Source: a virus. Taken from it: a stretch of 35,521 nucleotides of DNA. The position numbers and the translations under genes are program-made. Of this stretch, positions 29,894 to 35,521 are shown in pieces. The stretch spans positions 1 through 35,521 of IMG/VR virus record IMGVR_UViG_3300035670_000734; one strand, written 5' to 3'. A model generated the notes under the pieces. That model was not told the origin of the DNA, ran no database searches, and saw nothing but the letters and a program-made list of their open reading frames with translations. Each line of letters begins with the position of its first letter. Position 1 is the stretch's first letter.

Positions 29894-30106
29894 ATGTTCC
29901 TGACCCGCGACGAAGTCCGCAAGTTGACCGGGCGCGCCCACCGCGCCGCGCAGATCGACGTGCTCCGCGCCAACCGCATCCCGTTTTTCGTTAACGCCTC
30001 GGGTTGGCCTATCGTCACGAAGGCCGCCATCGAGGGCCGGAGTACCATGGACAGCCCTCGCCGCCGATGGAGCCCGGACAATGGGTCGCCGCAGCACCCG
30101 TCCTAA
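29894..30106 (+). CDS. DUF4224 protein, excisionase-like candidate (70 aa)
   Basis: MFLTRDEVRKLTGRAHRAAQ then IDVLRANRIPFFVNASGWPI matches DUF4224, which lies next to tyrosine integrases in many proteobacterial prophages; the 'LT--Ev--LTGr-r---Qi--Lr---iPf-vna-G-piv' pattern looks like a small winged helix. It likely helps direct excision. It overlaps the integrase start by 26 nt. Confidence 0.8.
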   Translation: MFLTRDEVRKLTGRAHRAAQIDVLRANRIPFFVNASGWPIVTKAAIEGRSTMDSPRRRWSPDNGSPQHPS

Positions 30107-31079
30107 CGCCCTGCCCCACCTGCGCGCCCGATCCAAGGGCGGCAAGACCTGGTACTACTACGACCACGGTAAGCAGCCCGACGGCAGCCGCCCCGAGACC
30201 GCCCTCGGCTCCGACTACCTGGTGGCGGTGCGCCGATGGGCCGAGCTGGAGGCCACCGACGGCCCAGCCACCACCGTGGCGGATCTGCTCGACGCCTGGG
30301 CGAAGGTCGCGTTCCGCCAGCTCGCGCCCAAGACCGTGCGCGAATACTTGGCGGCGAGCCGCCGCCTGAAGGCGTTCTTCGGCAGCCCGTTCCCTGCCCC
30401 GCTTGAGGACGTCGAGCCCGGCCACGTCGGCCAGTACCTGGCGACGCACGGCAACAGCGTCCTGGCGACGAGGGATAAGGCCGTGCTCTCCGCAGCATGG
30501 AACTGGGGCAGGCAGAGCGGCCTGGTGGCCCTGCCGAACCCCTGCGCCGGCATCCGGGGCCGCAAGAGCCGCGACCGCAGGTACGTGACCGACGCCGAGT
30601 TCCGGGCCGTGCGCGACCAGGCGGGCGTGCCGCTGCGGGACGCGCTCGACCTGCTCTACCTCACCGGCGCCCAGCCAGCCGACATCCTGACGTGGCGGGC
30701 CGGCGTGCCGGACGTGCTCGAGTTCCGCCGCAGGAAGACCGGCGAGCCGGTGCGCATCGAGGTCCAGGGTGAGCTGCGCGCCCTGCTCGAGCGCATCGCA
30801 GCCAGGCGCAAGGCTGAGGGCCGCATCAGCCCGTTCCTGCTGCTGACCGAGCGCGGTGAGCGGATGACCTACGCCGCCCTGCGGGGCCGTTTCGAGGCCG
30901 CCAGGGAGGCCGCAGGGCAGGACTGGCAGCTGCGCCAGCTGCGCGCCAAAGCCGCGACCGACAAGGCCGAGAGCGCAGGCCTGGAGGCCGCGCAGGCCCA
31001 ACTGGGCCACGCGAGCGTGACGACCACCGAGATCTACGTGCGCGGGCGGCGGGGCAAGCCCGCCGGTCCCACGAGGTGA
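30081..31079 (+). CDS. int: Tyrosine integrase (332 aa), catalytic Arg I replaced by Gln
   Basis: Site-specific recombinase. N-terminal arm-binding part (KGGKTWYYYDHGKQPDGSRP), SAM-like core-binding domain (PKTVREYLAASRRLKAFFGS), then the catalytic domain: RQLRAKAATD with Arg288, QLGHASVTTTEIYV with His310 and nucleophile Tyr319. The usual first arginine, in TG-x-R-P-A-D-x-L, is Gln198 here (TGAQPADIL, codon CAG at 30672-30674). That should cripple strand cleavage, unless another residue replaces it. Its gene lies beside attP, as expected for phage integration. Confidence 0.88.
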   Translation: MGRRSTRPNALPHLRARSKGGKTWYYYDHGKQPDGSRPETALGSDYLVAVRRWAELEATDGPATTVADLLDAWAKVAFRQLAPKTVREYLAASRRLKAFFGSPFPAPLEDVEPGHVGQYLATHGNSVLATRDKAVLSAAWNWGRQSGLVALPNPCAGIRGRKSRDRRYVTDAEFRAVRDQAGVPLRDALDLLYLTGAQPADILTWRAGVPDVLEFRRRKTGEPVRIEVQGELRALLERIAARRKAEGRISPFLLLTERGERMTYAALRGRFEAAREAAGQDWQLRQLRAKAATDKAESAGLEAAQAQLGHASVTTTEIYVRGRRGKPAGPTR

Positions 31080-31114
31080 ATTGCGAACCGGCCGGCGAAT
31101 TGCGAACCGGCCGG
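31078..31114 (+). repeat. Tandem 18-bp repeat after int
   Basis: GAATTGCGAACCGGCCGG occurs at 31078-31095 and 31097-31114, period 19 bp, between the integrase end and attP. It could be integrase arm-type sites or an excisionase binding site. Confidence 0.7.
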
Positions 31115-31136
31115 ATTCCGCAAGTTACTGATTTAT

Positions 31137-31181
31137 TGGTGCTGGCGAGACGAATCGAACGTCCGACCTACTGATTACGAA
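31137..31181 (-). other. attP: attP core: copy of tRNA-Thr(CGU) 3' half
   Basis: The minus strand reads TTCGTAA (anticodon loop with CGT), then a 5-nt stem, variable loop AGGTC, a T-arm GGACG-TTCGATT-CGTCT with all five pairs (one G-U), acceptor CGCCAGC and ACCA. It stops matching a tRNA upstream of the anticodon loop. Phages that recombine into tRNA genes restore the 3' end with exactly such a copy. The host acceptor 5' strand is predicted to be GCTGGCG. Confidence 0.75.
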
Positions 31182-31243
31182 TTACCGGCTGAATCCCAAA
31201 GAATCAACGCCTTACCATCGAAACCGATCCGCAATCGGCAAAG

Positions 31244-31252
31244 TTATCCACA
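31244..31252 (+). promoter_or_regulatory. DnaA-box-like TTATCCACA near attP
   Basis: A perfect match to the DnaA consensus, 60 bp from the attP core. Nearby CCGAT-ccgca-ATCGG (31224-31238) forms a 5-bp hairpin. A role in integration, excision or replication initiation is possible; a single box is weak evidence. Confidence 0.4.
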
Positions 31253-31302
31253 GGCTAAGCCGTTGATTCCTTGTGCCGTCGGTTACGATTGCGAGCCAAA
31301 AA

Positions 31303-31764
31303 TCAGCGCATCGCCGCGCACTGCCGCAGCTCCGACTGGCAGAGACTGAGCCGCGCCTCGAGGGCATCTCCGGCCTCGAGGGCGTTGATCACGGCGGGGA
31401 GGAGGGCGTCTGCACCAGGCGGCGGGCCAGGGGTCGCCACGGGACCGCTGGCGGGCTCTCCAGAGCTTGCGGGCTTGGCACAAATCTCGGGCACTCCGCC
31501 GGCGGCGGCGTCTTGACGGGCGCGCAGCCACTCGCGGCGAGCAGCGTCGCGAGCGCGAGTCCAGGCATCGACGTAGAGCTTCTGAACATTGGCGACTTCC
31601 TCGGTGGTGCGCCTGGCGGCGGCGGTCTGCGCCTCGCCGGCGGCCACCAGGCGGGCCAGCTCCTCCGCGCGGGAGTTGCGGCCGGTCATGTAGCCGTGGG
31701 CCCAGGCCGATCCGCAGATCACGACGGTGGCGGTCAACACGGCAACCGGCAGCGGCGCGATCAC
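31303..31764 (-). CDS. Inner-membrane spanin Rz-like (153 aa)
   Basis: GTG start at 31764 in a GTGA overlap with the previous gene. N-terminal membrane segment (VAVLTATVVICGSAWAHG) then a long coiled periplasmic region (RAEELARLVAAGEAQTAAAR) with a Pro-rich stretch and two Cys near the C-terminus. It should join with the outer-membrane lipoprotein nested in another frame to fuse the membranes at the end of lysis. Confidence 0.82.
   Translation of the reverse strand: MIAPLPVAVLTATVVICGSAWAHGYMTGRNSRAEELARLVAAGEAQTAAARRTTEEVANVQKLYVDAWTRARDAARREWLRARQDAAAGGVPEICAKPASSGEPASGPVATPGPPPGADALLPAVINALEAGDALEARLSLCQSELRQCAAMR
31389..31589 (-). CDS. Outer-membrane spanin Rz1-like lipoprotein, nested in Rz (66 aa)
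   Basis: Nested in the Rz frame. Signal MFRSSTSMPGLALATLLAAS with lipobox LAASG-C (Cys22), then proline-rich PVKTPPPAECP. GAGGAA lies 8 nt before the ATG. The architecture, size and Cys-then-Pro-rich content match Rz1 exactly. Confidence 0.82.
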   Translation of the reverse strand: MFRSSTSMPGLALATLLAASGCAPVKTPPPAECPRFVPSPQALESPPAVPWRPLARRLVQTPSSPP

Positions 31765-31967
31765 TTTTCCGCCAGCGGTTGGGTGGTGAGCATCCGCAGC
31801 ACGCGCACGGCGATGCCGCAGCCGATGAAAATCCACGGATACACGTGTGGCGGGATCTGCGCCGCCAGGTCGGGCAGGCCGAGCTGGATCGCGCCGAAGA
31901 CCTCGAGGGCCAGCGCGAACCACATGGTGCGGCTGTTGAGCCAGTGGCGCGGGATGACGGTCGTCAT
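31761..31967 (-). CDS. Membrane protein, holin-type candidate (68 aa)
   Basis: Two hydrophobic stretches (MWFALALEVFGAIQLGL and YPWIFIGCGIAVRVL) with a short periplasmic loop. ATG at 31967 in an ATGA overlap with the endolysin. Both this and the 32359 gene could be holin or antiholin. Confidence 0.65.
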   Translation of the reverse strand: MTTVIPRHWLNSRTMWFALALEVFGAIQLGLPDLAAQIPPHVYPWIFIGCGIAVRVLRMLTTQPLAEK

Positions 31968-32362
31968 GGGTAGAACACCCTCCTGCCCGATCTCGGGCCG
32001 ACAGATTGCAGGTGGCACCAGCCAGGCGTGGCGTCGGGGTGCTCGAGCCACAGTCCATAGCTTTCGAGCAGCGGCAAGGAGACCATGCACCAGTCGTCCA
32101 GCTGGTCGCCAGGATCGCGGAGGTCCACGGCCTTGCAGATCATGTGATTCGACCTGGCGGCCGCGCCGAACGTGCGCTGGTTGATGGCGGGCGGTCGGTA
32201 GCCAGACGAGACAGGCGTGGGTGGCGCAGCGGGGCACTCCGCGCGGTACATGGAGAGCAAGTGATTCACGCGCTCGACCAGGTCGAGCGCGTTGGCACGG
32301 AACTGGTCCGTCGGCGGATAGAGCACATCGCGCCCCATCCAGAACGCCTCGAGCGTGATCAC
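31964..32362 (-). CDS. Endolysin, Peptidase M15-type (132 aa)
   Basis: GTG start at 32362 (GTGA overlap with the preceding gene). Zinc-peptidase motif: SGYRPPAINQRTFGAAARSN with His73, AVDLRDP with Asp80, and TPGWCHLQ with His117, the M15 (L-alanyl-D-glutamate / D-Ala-D-Ala carboxypeptidase) signature. It should cut cell-wall cross-links. No signal peptide, so it needs a holin. Confidence 0.88.
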   Translation of the reverse strand: MITLEAFWMGRDVLYPPTDQFRANALDLVERVNHLLSMYRAECPAAPPTPVSSGYRPPAINQRTFGAAARSNHMICKAVDLRDPGDQLDDWCMVSLPLLESYGLWLEHPDATPGWCHLQSVGPRSGRRVFYP

Positions 32363-32601
32363 GGCGGGCCGCCCCAGGAGACGTGCTGCGCGATCCAGCT
32401 GGCGGCCGCACCGATGCTGGCCGCAGCGCCGCCGATCCACATCATGGCCCGCCAACCACCACGGGCCTCGGCCAGCATGTCCTGAATGCTGTCGAGCTTG
32501 TCAGACAGCGCGGTGACCGAGCGCTGCAGGTGGGCGATCTCCGTCTCCAGGCGGGCGATGGTGATCTGCGCGTCGGTGAGTCGATGATCCTCTGTCGTCA
32601 C
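32359..32601 (-). CDS. XhlA-like / holin-type membrane protein (80 aa)
   Basis: GTG at 32601 in GTGA overlap. N-terminal coiled coil (EIAHLQRSVTALSDKLDSIQ) then one membrane segment (MMWIGGAAASIGAAASWIAQ) and a short basic tail. This coil-then-one-span plan is that of haemolysin XhlA-like small phage lysis proteins. It lies just before the endolysin gene. Confidence 0.7.
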   Translation of the reverse strand: MTTEDHRLTDAQITIARLETEIAHLQRSVTALSDKLDSIQDMLAEARGGWRAMMWIGGAAASIGAAASWIAQHVSWGGPP

Positions 32602-33086
32602 TGCGCCTCCAGTGCGTCCTTGGCCGCGAAGGCGGCCGCGTGGGCCGCGTAGTTGCGCTCGACGATGGCGCGGTGCAGGGCCAGCACCATGCCGCTGCTC
32701 ATGGGCACGTTGACGTTGTCGCGATCGCGCCAGGCGAAGCCCTCGGGCAGCACGCCGCCGGCGGCCACATAGGTGGCGGTGCTGGCCAGCAGCGAGCGGC
32801 TGCGCTCGTCGGCCTGCCACCAGTGGCCGCCGAACTCGATGTCGGCCGAGACGGCCGTCTGCAGCTGGCGGTCGATCTCAGCGCGCTGATCCGCCAGCGT
32901 GATGGGCGTGGCAGACAGTTGTCCGGCCTCAACGTACCAGCCCACCGCCGGCGCCGGATCCAGGCCGGTCACGTCGATGACCTCGATGTCGTGCTCGTTC
33001 CATTCGGGCAGCTGGGCCGCGTCGAAAATTGCGTGCACGCGCCCGTGCCGGATCTGCGCGTAGGTGTGTCCCTCGATCGATCTCAT
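32598..33086 (-). CDS. DUF4376-like tail/fibre assembly protein (162 aa)
   Basis: Residues about 80-160 (DIEFGGHWWQADERSRSLLA, VLPEGFAWRDRDNVNVPMSS, LHRAIVERNYAAHAA) match the DUF4376 pattern 'G--wqaDe-Sr--l-g----a------p-w-d-dN-----t---l--l', found in phage tail fibre assembly proteins. N-terminus is a short beta domain. Uses ATG 33086; sits between the glycine-rich protein and the lysis genes. Confidence 0.72.
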   Translation of the reverse strand: MRSIEGHTYAQIRHGRVHAIFDAAQLPEWNEHDIEVIDVTGLDPAPAVGWYVEAGQLSATPITLADQRAEIDRQLQTAVSADIEFGGHWWQADERSRSLLASTATYVAAGGVLPEGFAWRDRDNVNVPMSSGMVLALHRAIVERNYAAHAAAFAAKDALEAQ

Positions 33087-33093
33087 CGCGCCC

Positions 33094-33618
33094 TCACCAG
33101 AAAACCCAGCAGCCGCCGGAGGCCCCGTTGCCTCCTGCCGCACCGGCCCCATATCCGCCGCTGCCACCGCCGCCGAATTCATTGCCCGCGGCGCCCGCGC
33201 CCAGCGTTTGCTTGAATGTGCCGCTCTGGCCCAAACCGGAGCCACCAGCCATGCCTGGCACGTCTGTGATCGATGTGCCCGCCCCGGCACCGCCACTGGC
33301 GGTGATCAATTCGCCGAACGAGGAGGCCCCGCCGTTATTCACAGTGCCGCCCACCCCAATGGTCACCAGAATCTGCTGCCCTGGCAGCACTGAGACTTTG
33401 CGAGAGAGGACTTCGCCGGACTGCCCGCCAAAGCCGCCGCGGCTGGTGGTGCCGCCACCGCCCTTTCCGCCGCCTCCGACCAGGATGACGAACAGCTCAT
33501 AGACGCCGTCCGGCACGAGAAACTGAGACCCAGACTCAGCCGACGTGAACACCGCGCAGCCATGATTGATGTTGGCCGAGGCCTGCAGCGGGAAACCCGC
33601 AAACAGCCCATAGTTCAT
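33094..33618 (-). CDS. Glycine-rich tail/adhesin protein (174 aa)
   Basis: After a short beta domain (QFLVPDGVYELFVILVGGGG) the protein is a Gly-rich array ending GGNGASGGCWVFW. Poly-glycine II type folds at the tip of phage adhesins have this composition, and the terminal aromatic motif is common for them. It probably contributes to receptor contact. Confidence 0.7.
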   Translation of the reverse strand: MNYGLFAGFPLQASANINHGCAVFTSAESGSQFLVPDGVYELFVILVGGGGKGGGGTTSRGGFGGQSGEVLSRKVSVLPGQQILVTIGVGGTVNNGGASSFGELITASGGAGAGTSITDVPGMAGGSGLGQSGTFKQTLGAGAAGNEFGGGGSGGYGAGAAGGNGASGGCWVFW

Positions 33619-33620
33619 GG

Positions 33621-34028
33621 CTAAAGGTCTCCCGCGTCAGCCATGACCATGAGCCCGGCGGCGATGGCGGTGCCGACGCTGCAATAGAGGCGCGAGCCGG
33701 CCTTCATGGGCAGATTCAGGGTGATGTTCAAGTCCTGATTGCTTTGCAGCGTCTGGGACAGGGTGTTCGCGGGGATCGTTTTTTCCGCGACCAGTGCGTT
33801 GTTGGTCGCCACGGCCGGGTCGCTCCCGTTGTTCCAGAACACGCGCAGGACGGTCGCAACGTTGGTCCCCATGTGAGCCACCAGGAGGCGGCGTACGAAG
33901 GAGCCGCCCGAGGCCGCGGTGAACACCAGGCCGGTCGTGCCCGTGCCGTCGAGCGCGGTGTTGCCGGTGAGGATCTTGACCGGCGTGCCGTTGTTGACGG
34001 TGCCGGCGAAACTGGGTGATGCGCTCAT
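33621..34028 (-). CDS. Virion-associated beta protein (135 aa)
   Basis: Starts MSASPSFAGTVNNGTPVKIL then NTALDGTGTTGLVFTAASGG, TVLRVFWNNG, and ends MVMADAGDL: the beta-rich 'tG-tal-DGTG---lvftAgs-Gs-v--l' pattern of a common phage virion protein. Located between two fibre-type genes; role unknown. Confidence 0.65.
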   Translation of the reverse strand: MSASPSFAGTVNNGTPVKILTGNTALDGTGTTGLVFTAASGGSFVRRLLVAHMGTNVATVLRVFWNNGSDPAVATNNALVAEKTIPANTLSQTLQSNQDLNITLNLPMKAGSRLYCSVGTAIAAGLMVMADAGDL

Positions 34029-34035
34029 GGGGTCC

Positions 34036-34266
34036 TCATCGCAAAGTCAAAAAGGCGTAGAGCGTGCCGGCGGCGTTGCCGGGCAGCGGAGCGGAGTCCA
34101 CGCCGTTGTGGGAGTGGGCCTTCGCGGCGGTGTACCCGTCACCCAGCCACTCGCGCAGGTGCTGCAGGTTGTTGCGGATGCTGGTCAGCAGCGTGACGGT
34201 GATGGGCGAGTCCGCATCGATGTCGCTGTCGGGGATGGTGGTGAACGAGACGGATGGCGCAGCCAT
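34036..34266 (-). CDS. Short tail-fibre-type attachment protein (76 aa)
   Basis: MAAPSVSFTTIPDSDIDADS then PITVTLLTSIRNNLQHLREW and AHSHNGVDSAPL: resembles the opening domain of tail fibres ('FttIPDadID-DSPit--lmt-lRdN---l-Ew...H-HnGvnSa') but stops after 76 residues. It could be a stand-alone adaptor or a truncated fibre. Starts 7 nt after the hub stop. Confidence 0.7.
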   Translation of the reverse strand: MAAPSVSFTTIPDSDIDADSPITVTLLTSIRNNLQHLREWLGDGYTAAKAHSHNGVDSAPLPGNAAGTLYAFLTLR

Positions 34267-34273
34267 GGGGCCC

Positions 34274-35521
34274 TCAAATGATCAGGTAGCCGGGGCTGCC
34301 GTCGCTCATCGTCCCGGCGGACGACGACACGCAGGCATACCCGGCGTTGTTGGGGAAGTTCGCCGTGCCGGCCGGCGCGACGAAGGCGTAGCGGCGGTCG
34401 AAGTTCGTCTCCAGCGCGCGATAGTCGCCGCGGGCCGCGCTGCGCTGCCGGCGCGTGATGAGGCAGCGCATGGTCTTCGGTGCGCCGGTCTCGTCGACCA
34501 GCATCGGGTGCGTGAGGTCGCGCAGGTCGCCCTCGCGCACGCTGTCGTCTTTCGGGTCGAGGGCGAAGGAGATCAGCCGCGGCGGATCGCGATACCGGGC
34601 CAGCAGCCGGCGGGCGAGCGTGCGCATGGCCAGGGCGTTGGCCGTGCCGAACCACCTCGAGGTGAGCACGCGGGTGCGGCGGTCGCCGTATTCGTTCGCG
34701 CTCTCCGCATCGAGGTCGACCGCCGCCTCGCCGAAGCGAAACGAGGCGGGCTTCGTCGGGTCCTCGGTGGCCTTCATCAGTCCGAAGTACACGGCGACGA
34801 ACGTGACGCGCTCGGTGTCCTGCCGCTCGATGGCCACGCTGCCCTCGATGAGGTTGGCCACGTCGGTGAGCGCGGTGGTGGCCGCAGTGGCGGGCGAGTC
34901 GGGCAGGACGACGCGGAACTTTACCTTCTGCTCGACGTTCGCCCACCACAGCACGCTCATGGTCTGCTGGCAGATCTCGGCCAGCAGCGTTGAGATCTCG
35001 GTCGGGTCCGAGATGAGCGTGGTGATGCGGTAGCCGGTGGACAGCCAGATGTCGTCCTGCGCCGCGAGCTGCACCAGGTCGATGTTCGCGTTGACGATGC
35101 CGGCCAGGTTGAGCAGCGTCTGGATGACCGTCGCGACCGAGGCGTTGTCGAAGTGCAGGCACTGCTGCACCAGGTCGCCCGCGGCGTGCTCGGCCGCGGC
35201 GGTGCCCCAGGTGGCGCGGGCAGTGCCGTCGGTCCACAGCAGCGTGTCGCCGCTCTTGCTGTCGTAACGGATGATCTCGTCGCCCACGCGCACGAAGCCG
35301 CTGCTGGCGTAGGCCGCGCCCTCGCCCGAGCCCAGCTCGAGCTGCGTGTCCTGCAGGCCGAGGTCGACGGCGAGCTTGCCGGTGCTGGGCGTGGGCGCCT
35401 TGCTGCGGTCGGCCAGCTTGATGGGGTCCTTGAGCGTGAGCGTGACCTCGCCGCGGCCGTCGGGCCCGGCGATGCGGTCGACGATGAAGCGCTCGACGGT
35501 GCCGGTGCCGCGCGTGCCGGC
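34274..35521 (-). CDS. Tail hub / minor tail protein, C-terminal part (gene crosses the cut)
   Basis: C-terminal part of the gene starting at 574; 35521 is the first base of a codon in that frame, and the first 127 bases here duplicate 1-127. The segment contains VRVGDEIIRYDSKSGDTLLW, resembling the repeated 'IGDEII-Y' beta motif of phage tail hub proteins, then a long alpha/beta region and a C-terminal YLII. No protease or lysozyme motif is visible. The next gene downstream begins at 34266, 7 nt after this stop. Position after tape measure and the 253-residue tail protein supports a central tail hub or baseplate role; which hub family is uncertain. Confidence 0.75.
   Translation of the reverse strand, partial: AGTRGTGTVERFIVDRIAGPDGRGEVTLTLKDPIKLADRSKAPTPSTGKLAVDLGLQDTQLELGSGEGAAYASSGFVRVGDEIIRYDSKSGDTLLWTDGTARATWGTAAAEHAAGDLVQQCLHFDNASVATVIQTLLNLAGIVNANIDLVQLAAQDDIWLSTGYRITTLISDPTEISTLLAEICQQTMSVLWWANVEQKVKFRVVLPDSPATAATTALTDVANLIEGSVAIERQDTERVTFVAVYFGLMKATEDPTKPASFRFGEAAVDLDAESANEYGDRRTRVLTSRWFGTANALAMRTLARRLLARYRDPPRLISFALDPKDDSVREGDLRDLTHPMLVDETGAPKTMRCLITRRQRSAARGDYRALETNFDRRYAFVAPAGTANFPNNAGYACVSSSAGTMSDGSPGYLII
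35395..35521. repeat. Terminal direct repeat (right copy), assembly overlap
   Basis: Second copy of the 127-bp sequence at 1-127. Joining the two copies restores one uninterrupted 564-residue reading frame on the minus strand from 574, through the junction, to 34274. Confidence 0.93.

Noticed and set aside
31137-31200. A complete tRNA gene near attP
   Set aside because: Only the 3' half (anticodon loop to CCA) is present; no D-arm or 5' acceptor strand upstream, so it is an attachment site, not a functional tRNA.

Overview
The window is a complete temperate-phage genome cut open at an arbitrary point. Bases 1-127 and 35395-35521 are identical, so the underlying molecule is circular or circularly permuted, about 35,394 bp, and one tail gene runs across the cut. 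The DNA is very GC-rich. A Peptidase M15 endolysin and a nested Rz/Rz1 spanin pair point to a Gram-negative host. The likely attachment site copies the 3' half of a tRNA-Thr(CGU), so a high-GC proteobacterium is my inference; the species cannot be named. Gene content (GpA-type terminase, lambda-type portal, protease-capsid fusion, tail tape measure, G/GT frameshift) is that of a long non-contractile-tailed, lambda-like siphophage.

Layout: a switch at about 23.16-23.25 kb separates a Cro-like gene (leftward) from an S24-type repressor (rightward). Leftward come a strong terminator, a ribbon-helix-helix-like protein, a VapE-like primase/helicase, a 257-bp noncoding stretch with an iterated 9-mer, small genes, terminase, a Mor-like protein, a head-joining protein, portal, protease-capsid fusion, a methyltransferase-glycosyltransferase fusion, connectors, an adhesin module, tail tube, chaperones, tape measure and tail-tip genes. 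Across the circular junction this strand continues with a second set of tail/fibre proteins and the lysis cassette, ending at 31303. Most neighbouring genes overlap by 1-4 nt (ATGA, GTGA or TGATG), so this is one tightly coupled late operon.

Rightward come the repressor, a small secreted YHYH-like protein, a second repressor-controlled promoter at about 24.15 kb, a string of small accessory genes, SSB, a Gp49/66-family protein, several coiled-coil or unknown proteins, a DUF4224 protein and a tyrosine integrase, with attP directly behind it.

Points most worth checking: the methyltransferase-glycosyltransferase inside the head operon; an internal start with a strong Shine-Dalgarno at the protease/capsid boundary; the GGGAAAC slippery site; nine exact-length 24-residue repeats in a tail protein; the GTGGTCCAC iterons; one 14-bp operator motif at both early promoters; and an integrase with Gln where the first catalytic Arg should be.
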